From assembly GCA_947426945.1 (NCBI GenBank), contig CANEFX010000012.1, positions 16,987 through 80,986 of the forward strand: a DNA stretch of 64,000 nt, read 5' to 3'. The notes beneath the pieces were generated by a model that was not told the DNA's origin, made no database searches, and saw nothing but the letters and a program-made list of their open reading frames with translations. This stretch comes from an uncultured Bacillota bacterium. Lineage in GTDB: Bacteria; Bacillota; Clostridia; Oscillospirales; Oscillospiraceae. This document shows positions 41,897 through 50,292 of the stretch, one piece after another. A program made the position numbers and the translations under genes. The stretch's first letter is position 1, and every line of letters begins with the position of its first letter.

Positions 41897-41963
41897 ATCA
41901 GGGAGAGGATTTTCGCCGGACGGAGGGCTGTTTCCTCCGAACGGAGAATTTCCTCTCCCTGAT
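41897..41963 (-). repeat. Large stem-loop between mglB and mglA
   Basis: 13-bp outer arms ATCAGGGAGAGGA / TCCTCTCCCTGAT and inner arms CGGAGG / CCTCCG. Placed just after the binding-protein gene; there is no T tract, so it probably protects the mglB transcript end rather than terminating fully. Confidence 0.75.
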
Positions 41964-42017
41964 AGCGAGTCATTTACTTGTCAGCGGGGAAACGGTTTCC
42001 CGGCCCCGCCAGTCGGA

Positions 42018-43325
42018 TTACTGGTTGAGCAGAGCGGTGTAGGAAGCGGAGTTATCGGTCTTCACCATATTGATGGCGAAGGCGTCATACTGGCTGGGGT
42101 TGCCCAGGCGGTTGGTAATGTTGGCCTCGGTCTGGCCGTCGCCGCCGATGTATTCCACGTTCAGGTTCAGGATATCGTCATAGTTCTGCAGCAGGGGCTG
42201 ATAAGTGGCGCTGAGGAAGTTATCGGCCGAGTTGTAGATATTCAGCCAAACGTTCTTGGTGGGGTGAGCGGTGGCGTCCAGCTGGTTGGCCACGGGGGCG
42301 TAGGGCTTGGTGGCGTCCAGGAAGTCGTTGTAGTTGTCGGCGGTGACAGCCACGTTCAGGGCGTAGTAGGAACGCTCGGCGTCCACATACTTGAACACGT
42401 CGGGGCTGAGCACGTTGCCGGCGTCATCGGGGGTGCCGATACCGGTGTCGATGTCCACGCCGTCCAGGGCGTTGCGCAGCACACGCAGGGTCAGGTAGGC
42501 CTGCACGTCGGCGTGCTGGCTGATGGTTCCGCCGTAGCCGTCAGCGATGGCGGCGACAGCGTCGGCGTTGGCGTCATAGCCGAAGGTGGGAACCTTGTTC
42601 TCCTTGGACCAGGCGTTGAACATAGCCATGCCCATGCCGTCATTGTTGGAGGCAACAACGTCGATCTGGTCGCCGAAGGTGGAGACCCAGGTGCCGATGG
42701 TGTTGCCGGCGGTGGCGGCGTCCCAGGTGGCGCCGGCAGAGTTCTTCATCTCCTGAGAGGCCAGCTCACGGACGGTATACTCCTTGCCGCCGATGGTCAG
42801 CTTGCCGTCCTTGACGGCGGTAGCGGAGCCGTCAGCATTGATGCCCACGGCGTCGCTCTTGATGTTGCCGCCCTCTTCAATGGCGGTGTCCAGAGCCTTG
42901 CGGACGCCCCGGGTACGGGCGATGGAGTCGTTGTGGCCGATGTCGCCGATGGCCAGCACGTAACCGATAACGCCGTCGCCGTTGCGGTCGATGGAGTCGA
43001 TATTGGCGGTGATGTAGTCCAGAATCATCTGGCCCTGGAGCTCAGCGCCCTGGTTGGCGTCGAAGCCCACATAGTAGGTGTCCTTGTTGAAGTTCAGGGC
43101 GTCCATGTCCAGCTCGCCGGTGGAGCTGTTGGAGGGCTGACGGTTGAACCAGACCAGGGGCTTGTCCTTATTGGCGATGTTTTCAGGGGTTCCGGTGGGC
43201 TGATTCGCGGAGGTGCCGGCATTGGATCCGGGGTTGGAGGGCTGCTGGGGCTTGTCGCCGCCGCCGCAGGCGGCCAGACCCAGAACCATCGCGAGAGCGA
43301 GAGCCAGCGCAAGAGTCTTTTTCAT
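42018..43325 (-). CDS. mglB: Galactose/glucose-binding lipoprotein MglB-like
   Basis: 435 residues. Signal MKKTLALALALAMVLGLAAC with lipid Cys20, then a Ser/Pro/Asn-rich linker (24-50). Periplasmic-binding domain type 1 follows. SIDRNGDGVIGYVLAIGD (111-128) corresponds to the calcium loop of E. coli galactose-binding protein. Compared with the 332-residue E. coli protein it carries insertions, e.g. the stretch around DAVGINADGSATAVKDGKLT. AGGAG eight bases before the ATG. Delivers hexose to MglAC. Codon use suggests high expression. Confidence 0.94.
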   Translation of the reverse strand: MKKTLALALALAMVLGLAACGGGDKPQQPSNPGSNAGTSANQPTGTPENIANKDKPLVWFNRQPSNSSTGELDMDALNFNKDTYYVGFDANQGAELQGQMILDYITANIDSIDRNGDGVIGYVLAIGDIGHNDSIARTRGVRKALDTAIEEGGNIKSDAVGINADGSATAVKDGKLTIGGKEYTVRELASQEMKNSAGATWDAATAGNTIGTWVSTFGDQIDVVASNNDGMGMAMFNAWSKENKVPTFGYDANADAVAAIADGYGGTISQHADVQAYLTLRVLRNALDGVDIDTGIGTPDDAGNVLSPDVFKYVDAERSYYALNVAVTADNYNDFLDATKPYAPVANQLDATAHPTKNVWLNIYNSADNFLSATYQPLLQNYDDILNLNVEYIGGDGQTEANITNRLGNPSQYDAFAINMVKTDNSASYTALLNQ

Positions 43326-43578
43326 AGTTATTCTCCTTTTGTATGAATAGTCAAAATGGAATATCGCCCGCAGAAAAACCACGCACATCATCCCATTTGC
43401 CTTGATTAATAGATTAAGACAAATCGCTTTAAAAAGCAAGCAAAATTTCACTGCAGGGTATATATTGTGCATTATGCAAAAAATTTTTCTTAAAAATTGT
43501 TTAATTTGACCAATTTCTTTGCCGGCTGAATTTGGACATTCTGACCCTCTGTATTCCGGCGCAAGCCTAAAACAGCTC

Positions 43579-43607
43579 TTGATAATCACCGGAAAAGCCG
43601 CTATAAT
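43579..43607 (+). promoter_or_regulatory. Promoter of the CmpB-type membrane protein gene
   Basis: TTGATA (43579-43584), 17-bp spacer, TATAAT (43602-43607). For the divergent mglB promoter side (43326-43520) I see an AT-rich stretch with a TGCAT-A-ATGCA palindrome (43470-43480) but no convincing -35/-10 pair. Confidence 0.65.
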
Positions 43608-43816
43608 AGCAGCTATACTGACGTGCGGAAGGGTGTGCTCCCGCATAAGGGCGTGGGGTGCGGGCATGCTCCACGTCCTGCTTTATATTTCTCTTATCCC
43701 AGACCGTCTTACTTCATCCCGCAAGCTAACTCTCATCGCCGAACGCCGGCAGCCCGCCGGGCCGGGCAGGACCGGAGAGATCCTTCTATATCCCAGAAAA
43801 AGAAAGGCGGCATACT
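43608..43816 (+). other. Long GC-rich leader with several hairpins
   Basis: About 200 nt between promoter and start codon, with no ORF of note. Hairpin-forming arms include TGCGG...CCGCA (43623-43644), CGTGG...CCACG (43649-43675) and a GCCGGCAGCCCGCCGGGC region near 43744-43762. No riboswitch class was recognised. Confidence 0.45.
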
Positions 43817-45103
43817 ATGAACTGGCTGGACCTGGCGCTCTATTTACTCATTTACTCCTTTTTGGGCTGGTGTACCGAGGTGCTGTACTACGCCGTCACC
43901 AGACGGAAGTTCTGCAACCGGGGCTTTCTCACCACTCCCTTCCTGCTGTCCTACGGTGCGGCCTTCGACCTGATGATCCTTACCCTGCCTGCTCTGGCCG
44001 GGCGGTATGTAATACAGTTTTTCTTTACAATGGCCATTGTCTCGGTATCGGAGAGCTTTGCCGATTACTTAAACCGGCGGCTCGGCCCCAAGGTAAACTG
44101 GGGCGGGGAGCGCAGTCGGGCACTGGGAGGCAGCTTGGGTGGACTGATCTCCTCTGCGGCGGTATCCGCCGTCTTTTATGTGACCTACCTGGTGGTGCAC
44201 CCCCTTCTGCTGGGGCTGACAACCCTGATTCCCCGGCCGTTCAAAACCGCCGCCGTGTTGGTCCTCTTCATCCTGATGATGGCGGACTTCGCAGGGGTGC
44301 TTTACACTCTTCACACCGGGGGTGCCCGGGCCTATGAGCGCCGGGAGGCCCGCAGCAGCGAGGGCCGGATTGCCGGAAAGATGACCGCCGCCGTGTGGCG
44401 CCGGCTCCAGAAAGCCTACCCCGGCATCCGGGAAATGACCCCGGAGGAACAGGGGGCCTACATCTTCGCCAAGGGAGTTTGTCTGGACAAGCTTGTGTGG
44501 GTGTTTCTCACCTCCGCCCTGCTGGGAGACATTATCGAAACCTTCTGGTGCGGCCTGGTGAACGGCCAGTGGATGAGCCGGTCCAGCGTGCTCTACGGCC
44601 CCTTCAGCTTCGTCTGGGGACTGGGGGCAGTGGTGCTCACCGTTACCCTCCAGCGGCTGGCCCATCGGGATTCCTTTTTTGTCTTTGCCGCCGGCTTTTT
44701 CATTGGTGGAACCTATGAATACATGTGCAGCGTGTTTACCGAGCTGGTATTCGGCACCGTCTTTTGGGACTACAGCCATATGCCCCTGAACATCGGCGGA
44801 CGGACCAACGTGCTGTTCTGCTTCTTCTGGGGAGTGCTGGCGGTATTCTGGATCAAGATCATCTACCCCAAAATGTCCAGACTGATTGAGGGCTTTCCCG
44901 CCTTGGCCGGCAAGATTATGACCTGGGTTGTGGTGTTCATCATGGTGTGTAACGGTCTGCTCACCTGCGCGGCCATGCTGCGGCACAGCGCCCGGGCGGT
45001 CCGGCCCGAGCCCGCCAACGCCTTCGAGGAGTTCATCGACCGGCAGTACGGCGACAGCTTTATGGAGCGCCGGTGGCCCAACATGATTGTGACGGAAAAA
45101 TAA
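43817..45103 (+). CDS. Duplicated CmpB-type (putative ABC-transporter type IV) membrane protein
   Basis: 428 residues, about ten helices, arranged as two related halves. Half one opens with YSFLGWCTEVLYYAVTRRKF and CNRGFLTTPFLLSYGAAFDL, the standard family start. Half two has LLGDIIETFWCGLVNGQWMS, SSVLYGPFSFVWGLGAVVLT and the family end GGRTNVLFCFFWGVLAVFWI. Members of Pfam PF06541 are usually single units of 200-250 residues and have no proven role. GAAAGGCGG precedes the ATG. Confidence 0.82.
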   Translation: MNWLDLALYLLIYSFLGWCTEVLYYAVTRRKFCNRGFLTTPFLLSYGAAFDLMILTLPALAGRYVIQFFFTMAIVSVSESFADYLNRRLGPKVNWGGERSRALGGSLGGLISSAAVSAVFYVTYLVVHPLLLGLTTLIPRPFKTAAVLVLFILMMADFAGVLYTLHTGGARAYERREARSSEGRIAGKMTAAVWRRLQKAYPGIREMTPEEQGAYIFAKGVCLDKLVWVFLTSALLGDIIETFWCGLVNGQWMSRSSVLYGPFSFVWGLGAVVLTVTLQRLAHRDSFFVFAAGFFIGGTYEYMCSVFTELVFGTVFWDYSHMPLNIGGRTNVLFCFFWGVLAVFWIKIIYPKMSRLIEGFPALAGKIMTWVVVFIMVCNGLLTCAAMLRHSARAVRPEPANAFEEFIDRQYGDSFMERRWPNMIVTEK

Positions 45104-45145
45104 AAGCGCCGCGGTCCCCGATACGTCGCTGTGTAAAACCTCCCC

Positions 45146-45174
45146 TTGTAATAGAGCGGCATTTCGATTATAAT
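45146..45174 (+). promoter_or_regulatory. Promoter of the ion channel gene
   Basis: TTGTAA (45146-45151), 17-bp spacer, TATAAT (45169-45174). Confidence 0.75.
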
Positions 45175-45254
45175 TGAGGTTGACACAGCCCCGATTATCC
45201 TGCCATCGCGGCATATTCTACAGAACAAGAAAAGACCGGATCTGGGAGGTTCTT

Positions 45255-46466
45255 ATGGCTGATCGCAACCTATGGCTGGCCCGCCGGCGCCGGGTATTCA
45301 ACATTGTGGAGGTGGGGGCCTCCGAGGACCGGTTCAGCCGCCTTTACGACCTGGTCAACTCCCTGGCTATCGTCGTCAACCTGGCTGCCAGCATCCTGTA
45401 TACCTTTGAAAATTTCCGGGCAGACTTCGGCGGAGCGATTCTTTCCGTCGAGGCGGTCACCGTGGCCTTTTTCGCGGTGGATTACTGTCTGCGTCTTTGG
45501 ACGGCCCGCTTTTTGTACCCCAAGCTGCCTGAGCCCCGAGCTGTCATGACGTACATACGCTCCTTCAGCGGGCTGGTGGACCTGCTCTCCTTCCTGCCCT
45601 ACTACCTGCCCATCTTCTTTCCCTCCGGAGCGGTGGCCTTCCGGATGTTCCGGGTGGTACGCATCTTCCGTCTGTTCCGCATCAACGCCTATTACGACTC
45701 TCTCAATGTCATCACCCAGGTTATCGCCAGCAAGAGGCAGCAGCTGATGTCCTCCGTATTCATTATCCTGGTGCTGATGCTGGCCTCCAGCCTGTGCATG
45801 TACAGCCTGGAGCACGAGGCCCAGCCAGAGGTATTCACCAACGCTTTCTCCGGCATCTGGTGGTCGGTGTCCACCCTGCTCACTGTGGGCTATGGAGATA
45901 TTTATCCCATCACCACCACAGGCAAGCTGTTCGGCATCGTCATCACTTTCCTGGGGGTAGGAATGGTAGCTATCCCCACCGGCATTATCTCCGCCGGTTT
46001 CGTGGACCAGTACTCCCGGATCAAGCGGCTCAGCGAGTACGCCAATGAGTCCGACGTTCACTTTATCAAGGTCAATCTGTCCCAGAAGGACTCCTGGGCC
46101 GGCCGGACCATTCAGGCGCTGGGGCTGCCCTCCGGCATTATCGTAGCCGCTATCCAGCGGGACAGGCAGATTGTGGTACCCCGGGGTGGTGTAGAGCTGC
46201 GCGCCGGCGACATTCTGGTTCTGGGCGCCAGGTCCCTGGGGGACGACCGGCACATCGACCTGAAGGAGATGATCCTGCGCCGCCAGAATCCCTGGAACGG
46301 GCAGCGCATCCGGGACCTGGATATCTCCCGCCAGACCATCATCGTCATGGTGCGGCGAAAAGGGAATGTCCTGATTCCCAACGGTGACCTGATACTCAAG
46401 GAGGGGGACAGCGTTATTCTTTACACCCAGTCCCGCCTGCCTCATGCCACCACCATTGAGATTTAA
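45255..46466 (+). CDS. Voltage-gated K+ channel with TrkA-C (RCK) domain
   Basis: 403 residues. S1-S4 voltage sensor at about 25-150 with the S4 charge ladder FRMFRVVRIFRLFRI (Arg every third residue). The S5-P-S6 pore has selectivity filter TVGYGD at 210-215 and a LGVGMVAIPTGIISAGF S6. A cytosolic TrkA-C-like domain (about 330-403: IRDLDISRQTIIVMVRRKGN, LILKEGDSVILYTQ) follows a diverged first copy (about 265-325). Six-helix Kv architecture joined to a ligand-sensing domain is less common in Firmicutes than two-helix RCK channels. GGGAGG six bases upstream sets the ATG. Confidence 0.9.
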   Translation: MADRNLWLARRRRVFNIVEVGASEDRFSRLYDLVNSLAIVVNLAASILYTFENFRADFGGAILSVEAVTVAFFAVDYCLRLWTARFLYPKLPEPRAVMTYIRSFSGLVDLLSFLPYYLPIFFPSGAVAFRMFRVVRIFRLFRINAYYDSLNVITQVIASKRQQLMSSVFIILVLMLASSLCMYSLEHEAQPEVFTNAFSGIWWSVSTLLTVGYGDIYPITTTGKLFGIVITFLGVGMVAIPTGIISAGFVDQYSRIKRLSEYANESDVHFIKVNLSQKDSWAGRTIQALGLPSGIIVAAIQRDRQIVVPRGGVELRAGDILVLGARSLGDDRHIDLKEMILRRQNPWNGQRIRDLDISRQTIIVMVRRKGNVLIPNGDLILKEGDSVILYTQSRLPHATTIEI

Positions 46467-46514
46467 ACCGTTCCCCGCCTGCCGGCGGTATTGGTACAGA
46501 AAGGTGGTATTCTC

Positions 46515-47717
46515 GTGACGCCTACCCCTTTGAACATCCAAATGCTCGGCGGCTTTTCCATCTGCCGTGGCGGCGCGGAGCTGTCCTTTGGCAGCCGCCC
46601 TCAAAAGCTCTGTCTGCTACTGGCCTGCCTGATACGGGAGCGTCCCCGTCTCGTCCCCTATGAGGAGCTTGTGGGATTGATCTGGCAGGGCAGGTCTGTC
46701 AGCCCTGGCTCTCTCAACTCCCTGAAGGCTCTCCTTCACCGGGCCAGGGGCTGTCTGGATCAGCTGAGCGAGGGTGCCGGCAGGACTTTAATCTTCAGCC
46801 GGCAAGGTTGCTGCCAATGGAATCCGGACCAGCCCATCACGCTGGATACAGAGGAGTTTTCCCACCTGGTGCAGTCGGGAGAGGCCGCCCCAGATGAGGA
46901 GGGACGGCTGGAGCTGTGGAGCCGGGCGCTGAAGCTGTACCGGGGCGATTTCCTCCCCGCCCTCAGCGGCCATCCCTGGGTGGCTGCCACCGCCGCTGAT
47001 CTGCATGGCATATATCTCCAGACCGCACTGAAGGTTCTCCCTCTGCTGGATGCCCAGGGCCGGATTCCGGAGGCAGCGGAGCTGGCCGGCATAGTTTTTA
47101 CCCTGGAGCCCTGCCGCGAGGATCTGTGCCGATGGCGTATTGAGACTCTGCTCCGGCTGGACCGGCACAGGGAGGCCGCCCGGACCTACGAGGACTTTCA
47201 GGAACGGCTGCTGGTCAGACGGGGAGTTATGCCCTCTGACAGCCTGAGGGATCTGTACCGCAGAGCCCAGAGCCGCCGTGACCCCAGGGCCGTCTCCCCT
47301 GTCACCCTGCTGGAGCGCCTCCAGGAGCCCCCTCACCCCGGCGCCCTGCTGTGCGACTACGATTTTTTCCGCATCGTCTGCCACTCCATGGCCCGGATGG
47401 CCGCACGGAGCGGCGACCCTCTCCATATCGCCCTCATCTCCGTCCAGTCAGCCAAAGATACCTCCCTTCCTCGGCACAGCCTGAACCGGGTTATGGACCA
47501 CCTTCAGGACGTCATCCGCCGGCATCTGCGCCGGGGCGACGCCGCCACCCGGTGCAGCGCCTCTCAGTTCGCTCTGCTGCTCCCCCAGGCCACCTATGAG
47601 AACGGGCAGATGATCTGTACCCGGATTACCCGGGCCTTTATCCGGCAGTTTCCCCACTCCCCTGCCGTTCTGCACGTCTCCCTTCAGCCGCTGCTCCCCG
47701 CCCGGGAGAGTAAGTAG
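46515..47717 (+). CDS. BTAD-domain regulator with degenerate GGDEF-like tail
   Basis: 400 residues starting at GTG (AAAGGTGG seven bases upstream). N-terminal winged-helix (about 5-95: NIQMLGGFSICRGGAELSFG, LVPYEELVGLIWQGRSVSPG) plus TPR-like bacterial transcriptional activation domain (about 100-245: LELWSRALKLYRGDFLPALS, TLLRLDRHREAARTYEDFQE). Residues 280-400 look like a diguanylate cyclase fold with the active site lost (HLRRGDAATRCSASQFALLL where GGDEF would be). A sensory or dimer role for that domain is plausible. No obvious target besides its neighbours. Confidence 0.82.
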   Translation: MTPTPLNIQMLGGFSICRGGAELSFGSRPQKLCLLLACLIRERPRLVPYEELVGLIWQGRSVSPGSLNSLKALLHRARGCLDQLSEGAGRTLIFSRQGCCQWNPDQPITLDTEEFSHLVQSGEAAPDEEGRLELWSRALKLYRGDFLPALSGHPWVAATAADLHGIYLQTALKVLPLLDAQGRIPEAAELAGIVFTLEPCREDLCRWRIETLLRLDRHREAARTYEDFQERLLVRRGVMPSDSLRDLYRRAQSRRDPRAVSPVTLLERLQEPPHPGALLCDYDFFRIVCHSMARMAARSGDPLHIALISVQSAKDTSLPRHSLNRVMDHLQDVIRRHLRRGDAATRCSASQFALLLPQATYENGQMICTRITRAFIRQFPHSPAVLHVSLQPLLPARESK

Positions 47718-47743
47718 CCTATCTTTTCGAAAGGAGGCCCCCT

Positions 47744-48841
47744 ATGGATAAGGCCGTCGTGGCCCGTCCCCGCTTCGCCCCGGGCCGGAGAATTATTGCC
47801 GTCAGCGACATCCACGGCAATCTCCCCTTTTTTCAGGCCCTGATGGACAAAATCAGGCTTACGCCCGAGGACATTCTTATCCTGCTGGGGGATATGCTGG
47901 AAAAGGGCAGGGACAGCCTGCCCCTGCTGCGTCATCTGATGGAGCTGTCCCAAACCCGCACTCTGTACCCCGTCTGCGGCAACTGCGACGGGCTGGTGCT
48001 GCGCTTCTTTGAGAGCGATGAGCTGGACCAGCGTTTTTTCGCCTCCTACCTCCCCCGGCACCCCGAGTCCACCCTCCGGCAGTTGGCCCGGGAGGGAGGC
48101 TTTGAGCAATGGGACGACCTGCCCCGGCTGCGGACCGACCTGCGTTCCGCCTTTCCGGCGGAGTGGGCCTGGCTCAGGGCCATGCCCACCATTCTGGAGA
48201 CGGACCATCTGGTCTTTGTCCATGGGGGCGTCCCCTCCCTGGAGGGGATGGAGAAACTGAACCGATGGGGCTGCATGAAAAACGACAACTTTCTCGGCCA
48301 GGGGCGCGCCTTCCCCAAGTGGGTCGTCGTGGGCCACTGGCCGGTCACCCTCTACGACGAGCACATCCCCTCCGCCGCCCCTATCATCGACCGGGAACGG
48401 AAAATTATCTCTATCGACGGCGGCTGTGTCCTCAAGCTGGACGGCCAGCTCAACGCTCTTATCCTCCCCTCAGAGGACAGCGGGGATTTTGCCTGGACCG
48501 CTTGGGACGGCCTGCCCACCGCCGTGGCCCTGGACGGACAGGAGGCCAACTCCGACACAGTGAACATCCGCTGGGGCCGGTCCGCCCTGGAACTGCTGGA
48601 GAAGGGCGGTGAGCTGTCTCTGTGCCGCCACTGGGAGACCGGCCGGGAGCTTTATATCCTCAATGAATTTCTGCGTCAGGGCCCCCGGGGACTGGAGTGC
48701 GAGGACTCCACCGACTACCGCCTGAATGTGTCCCCCGGAGATGTTTTGACGGTGGTAAGAAAAACCAGCGCCGGTTTTTTGTGCAAAAAAGATGGGGTCA
48801 CGGGCTGGTATTATGGGCGATTATCGGATATAATGAAGTAA
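47744..48841 (+). CDS. Calcineurin-like metallophosphoesterase with C-terminal SH3-like domain
   Basis: 365 residues. Metal-site motifs in order: DIHGN (22-26), GDMLEKG, GNCDG, VFVHGGV and GHWPVT, the PPP-type serine/threonine phosphatase or symmetrical-diadenosine-tetraphosphatase pattern. The last 70 residues (YRLNVSPGDVLTVVRKTSAG then FLCKKDGVTGWYYG) look like an SH3-type barrel. AAAGGAGG precedes the ATG. It lies 26 bases after the BTAD gene and may be co-transcribed. Substrate unknown. Confidence 0.87.
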   Translation: MDKAVVARPRFAPGRRIIAVSDIHGNLPFFQALMDKIRLTPEDILILLGDMLEKGRDSLPLLRHLMELSQTRTLYPVCGNCDGLVLRFFESDELDQRFFASYLPRHPESTLRQLAREGGFEQWDDLPRLRTDLRSAFPAEWAWLRAMPTILETDHLVFVHGGVPSLEGMEKLNRWGCMKNDNFLGQGRAFPKWVVVGHWPVTLYDEHIPSAAPIIDRERKIISIDGGCVLKLDGQLNALILPSEDSGDFAWTAWDGLPTAVALDGQEANSDTVNIRWGRSALELLEKGGELSLCRHWETGRELYILNEFLRQGPRGLECEDSTDYRLNVSPGDVLTVVRKTSAGFLCKKDGVTGWYYGRLSDIMK

Positions 48842-48847
48842 AATACT

Positions 48848-48876
48848 GAAATTCCCCGCCTGCGGCGGGGAATTTC
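48848..48876 (+). terminator. Hairpin after the phosphoesterase gene
   Basis: GAAATTCCCCGCC, TGC, GGCGGGGAATTTC; no T tract, so termination is uncertain. Confidence 0.55.
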
Positions 48877-48897
48877 AAATCAAAAGGATTTGAATAT

Positions 48898-49809
48898 ATG
48901 TTGGATTTCCATCCCCTCCGGCTGGAGGATCTGCCCCGCCTGCGGCAATTCTTCGGCTACAGCCGCAGCCGCATCTGCGACACCACCCCCGGCACCGTCT
49001 TTATCTGGCGGGACATCTATAAGACCGAGTGGGCTGTCTACGACGGCTCTCTCTATTTCAAGGTGGATTACCCCGGCCTGGGCGCCACCTTCACCCTGCC
49101 TCTGGGGGGCGGCCGCCTGGAGCACTTCAGGCAGATCGCCGACTACTGCTGCCGGCGGAGCATGCCCATCTCCTTCTACCCCGTCCCCAAGGACGAGCTG
49201 GAGCAGCTCCAGGAGTTCTTCCCCGCCAGCACCGCCGTGGGGGAGCGGGACAATTTTGATTACCTCTACCGGGCGGAGGACCTGAAATATTTCCGGGGAA
49301 AAAAGCTCAGCGGACAGCGCAACCACGTGAACAAGTTCTTAAAGACCTATGGCAGCTGGGCCTTTCGGCCCATCGCCTCTGAGGACATCCCCGCCGTCAA
49401 GGCCTTTCTGGACGGCTACGCCGCCCGGTGGGACAAGGGGGCGGCCACCTTTCACGAGGACATCGCCAAGACCCACGAGGTGCTGGACAACTACCAGACC
49501 TATGATCTGCTGGGAGGCGTGCTGCTGGTGGAGGGCCGGATCGTGGGCTTCTCCCTGGGGGAGATCATCGGCGACACCCTGTTTACCCACATCGAGAAGG
49601 CCGATCGGGACTATGAGGGCTGCTATCAGATGCTGGTGGCCCAGTTCGCCCAGCAGTTCGCCCAGGAGGGGACAGTCTCCTTCATCAACCGGGAGGACGA
49701 CACCGGGGATCCGGGCCTGCGCACCAGCAAGCTGTCCTACCACCCGGTGGCCCTGCTGGAGAAGTACACCGTCACGGTGGACGAGCCCTGCGATTACTGC
49801 CAGATATAA
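48898..49809 (+). CDS. DUF2156 (phosphatidylglycerol lysyltransferase C-terminal-like) protein
   Basis: 303 residues, soluble. Tandem GNAT-like fold: LRLEDLPRLRQFFGYSRSRI start, RNHVNKFLKTYGSW in the centre and SFINREDDTGDPGLRTSKLS near the end are typical of the stand-alone DUF2156 family. The related MprF domain moves amino acids from tRNA to lipids; stand-alone clostridial members lack the flippase helices and their acceptor is unknown. Confidence 0.88.
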   Translation: MLDFHPLRLEDLPRLRQFFGYSRSRICDTTPGTVFIWRDIYKTEWAVYDGSLYFKVDYPGLGATFTLPLGGGRLEHFRQIADYCCRRSMPISFYPVPKDELEQLQEFFPASTAVGERDNFDYLYRAEDLKYFRGKKLSGQRNHVNKFLKTYGSWAFRPIASEDIPAVKAFLDGYAARWDKGAATFHEDIAKTHEVLDNYQTYDLLGGVLLVEGRIVGFSLGEIIGDTLFTHIEKADRDYEGCYQMLVAQFAQQFAQEGTVSFINREDDTGDPGLRTSKLSYHPVALLEKYTVTVDEPCDYCQI

Positions 49810-49810
49810 G

Positions 49811-49837
49811 AAAAACCCGGCCAGCGGCCGGGTTTTT
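49811..49837. terminator. Bidirectional terminator
   Basis: AAAAACCCGGCC, short loop, GGCCGGGTTTTT, between two converging units. Confidence 0.9.
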
Positions 49838-49842
49838 CTGAT

Positions 49843-50271
49843 TCAGGAATAGGGCTTGTCGGTCTCGATGTACACGCCCTGGTCGGCGCTCCAGCCCACG
49901 TAGAAGTCCAGCGCCTTGCCCAGGTCCCGCAGCTTGAAGTAGTTGCTGTCGCCGATCTTGTACACCGTGGGGGTCTGCTCCACCCCGTTCACCGCCAGCT
50001 TGTCGTTGGTGGGAGCGGCGGTTTTGGCCTCCGCGGGCGGGGTGGTGGGCTTGGGATCAACCGGCTGTTCGGGCTGCGGAGCGGGAGCCGACTGGGGCTC
50101 GGGCGCCGTTCCGCCGGAGACGGCGCCCGAGCCCCATTTCTCCCCCTGCTTTACCGCCGCGAGGCCGTCAGAGACATCCCCTGCCCCATCATATTGAAGC
50201 GCAACTCTTGGCCTGTCTTGTCGATAAAGAGACTCTTTCCGTTCAAAGTCACCTCCGCCAGGCCGCTGCAA
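49843..50271 (-). pseudogene. Remnant of a copper-amine-oxidase-N domain surface protein
   Basis: The C-terminal part (LAVNGVEQTPTVYKIGDSNY, FKLRDLGKALDFYVGWSADQ) is the short repeat found at the ends of many Oscillospiraceae surface proteins. It is preceded by a Pro/Ala-rich linker. There is no credible start: no in-frame ATG, only a TTG at 50271, and the upstream reading does not look like a signal peptide. A different frame (50151 to about 50240) reads LNGKSLFIDKTGQELRF, which suggests a frameshift or deletion. A perfect 16-bp inverted repeat interrupts it. Probably the tail of a decayed gene lying after DUF4358. Confidence 0.5.
50094..50135. repeat. Perfect 16-bp inverted repeat
   Basis: GGGGCTCGGGCGCCGT (50094-50109), 10-nt loop, ACGGCGCCCGAGCCCC (50120-50135), inside the decayed gene. 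Confidence 0.85.
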
Positions 50272-50292
50272 AAACTCCCGGCGTTCCGTCGG

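Noticed and set aside
41769..43346. 525-residue plus-strand frame opposite mglB
   Set aside because: Gly/Val-rich shadow of a highly expressed gene; no motif or ribosome site.
43470..43480. TGCAT-A-ATGCA palindrome before mglB as a regulator site
   Set aside because: Short, AT-rich surroundings and no second copy; not strong enough to call an operator.
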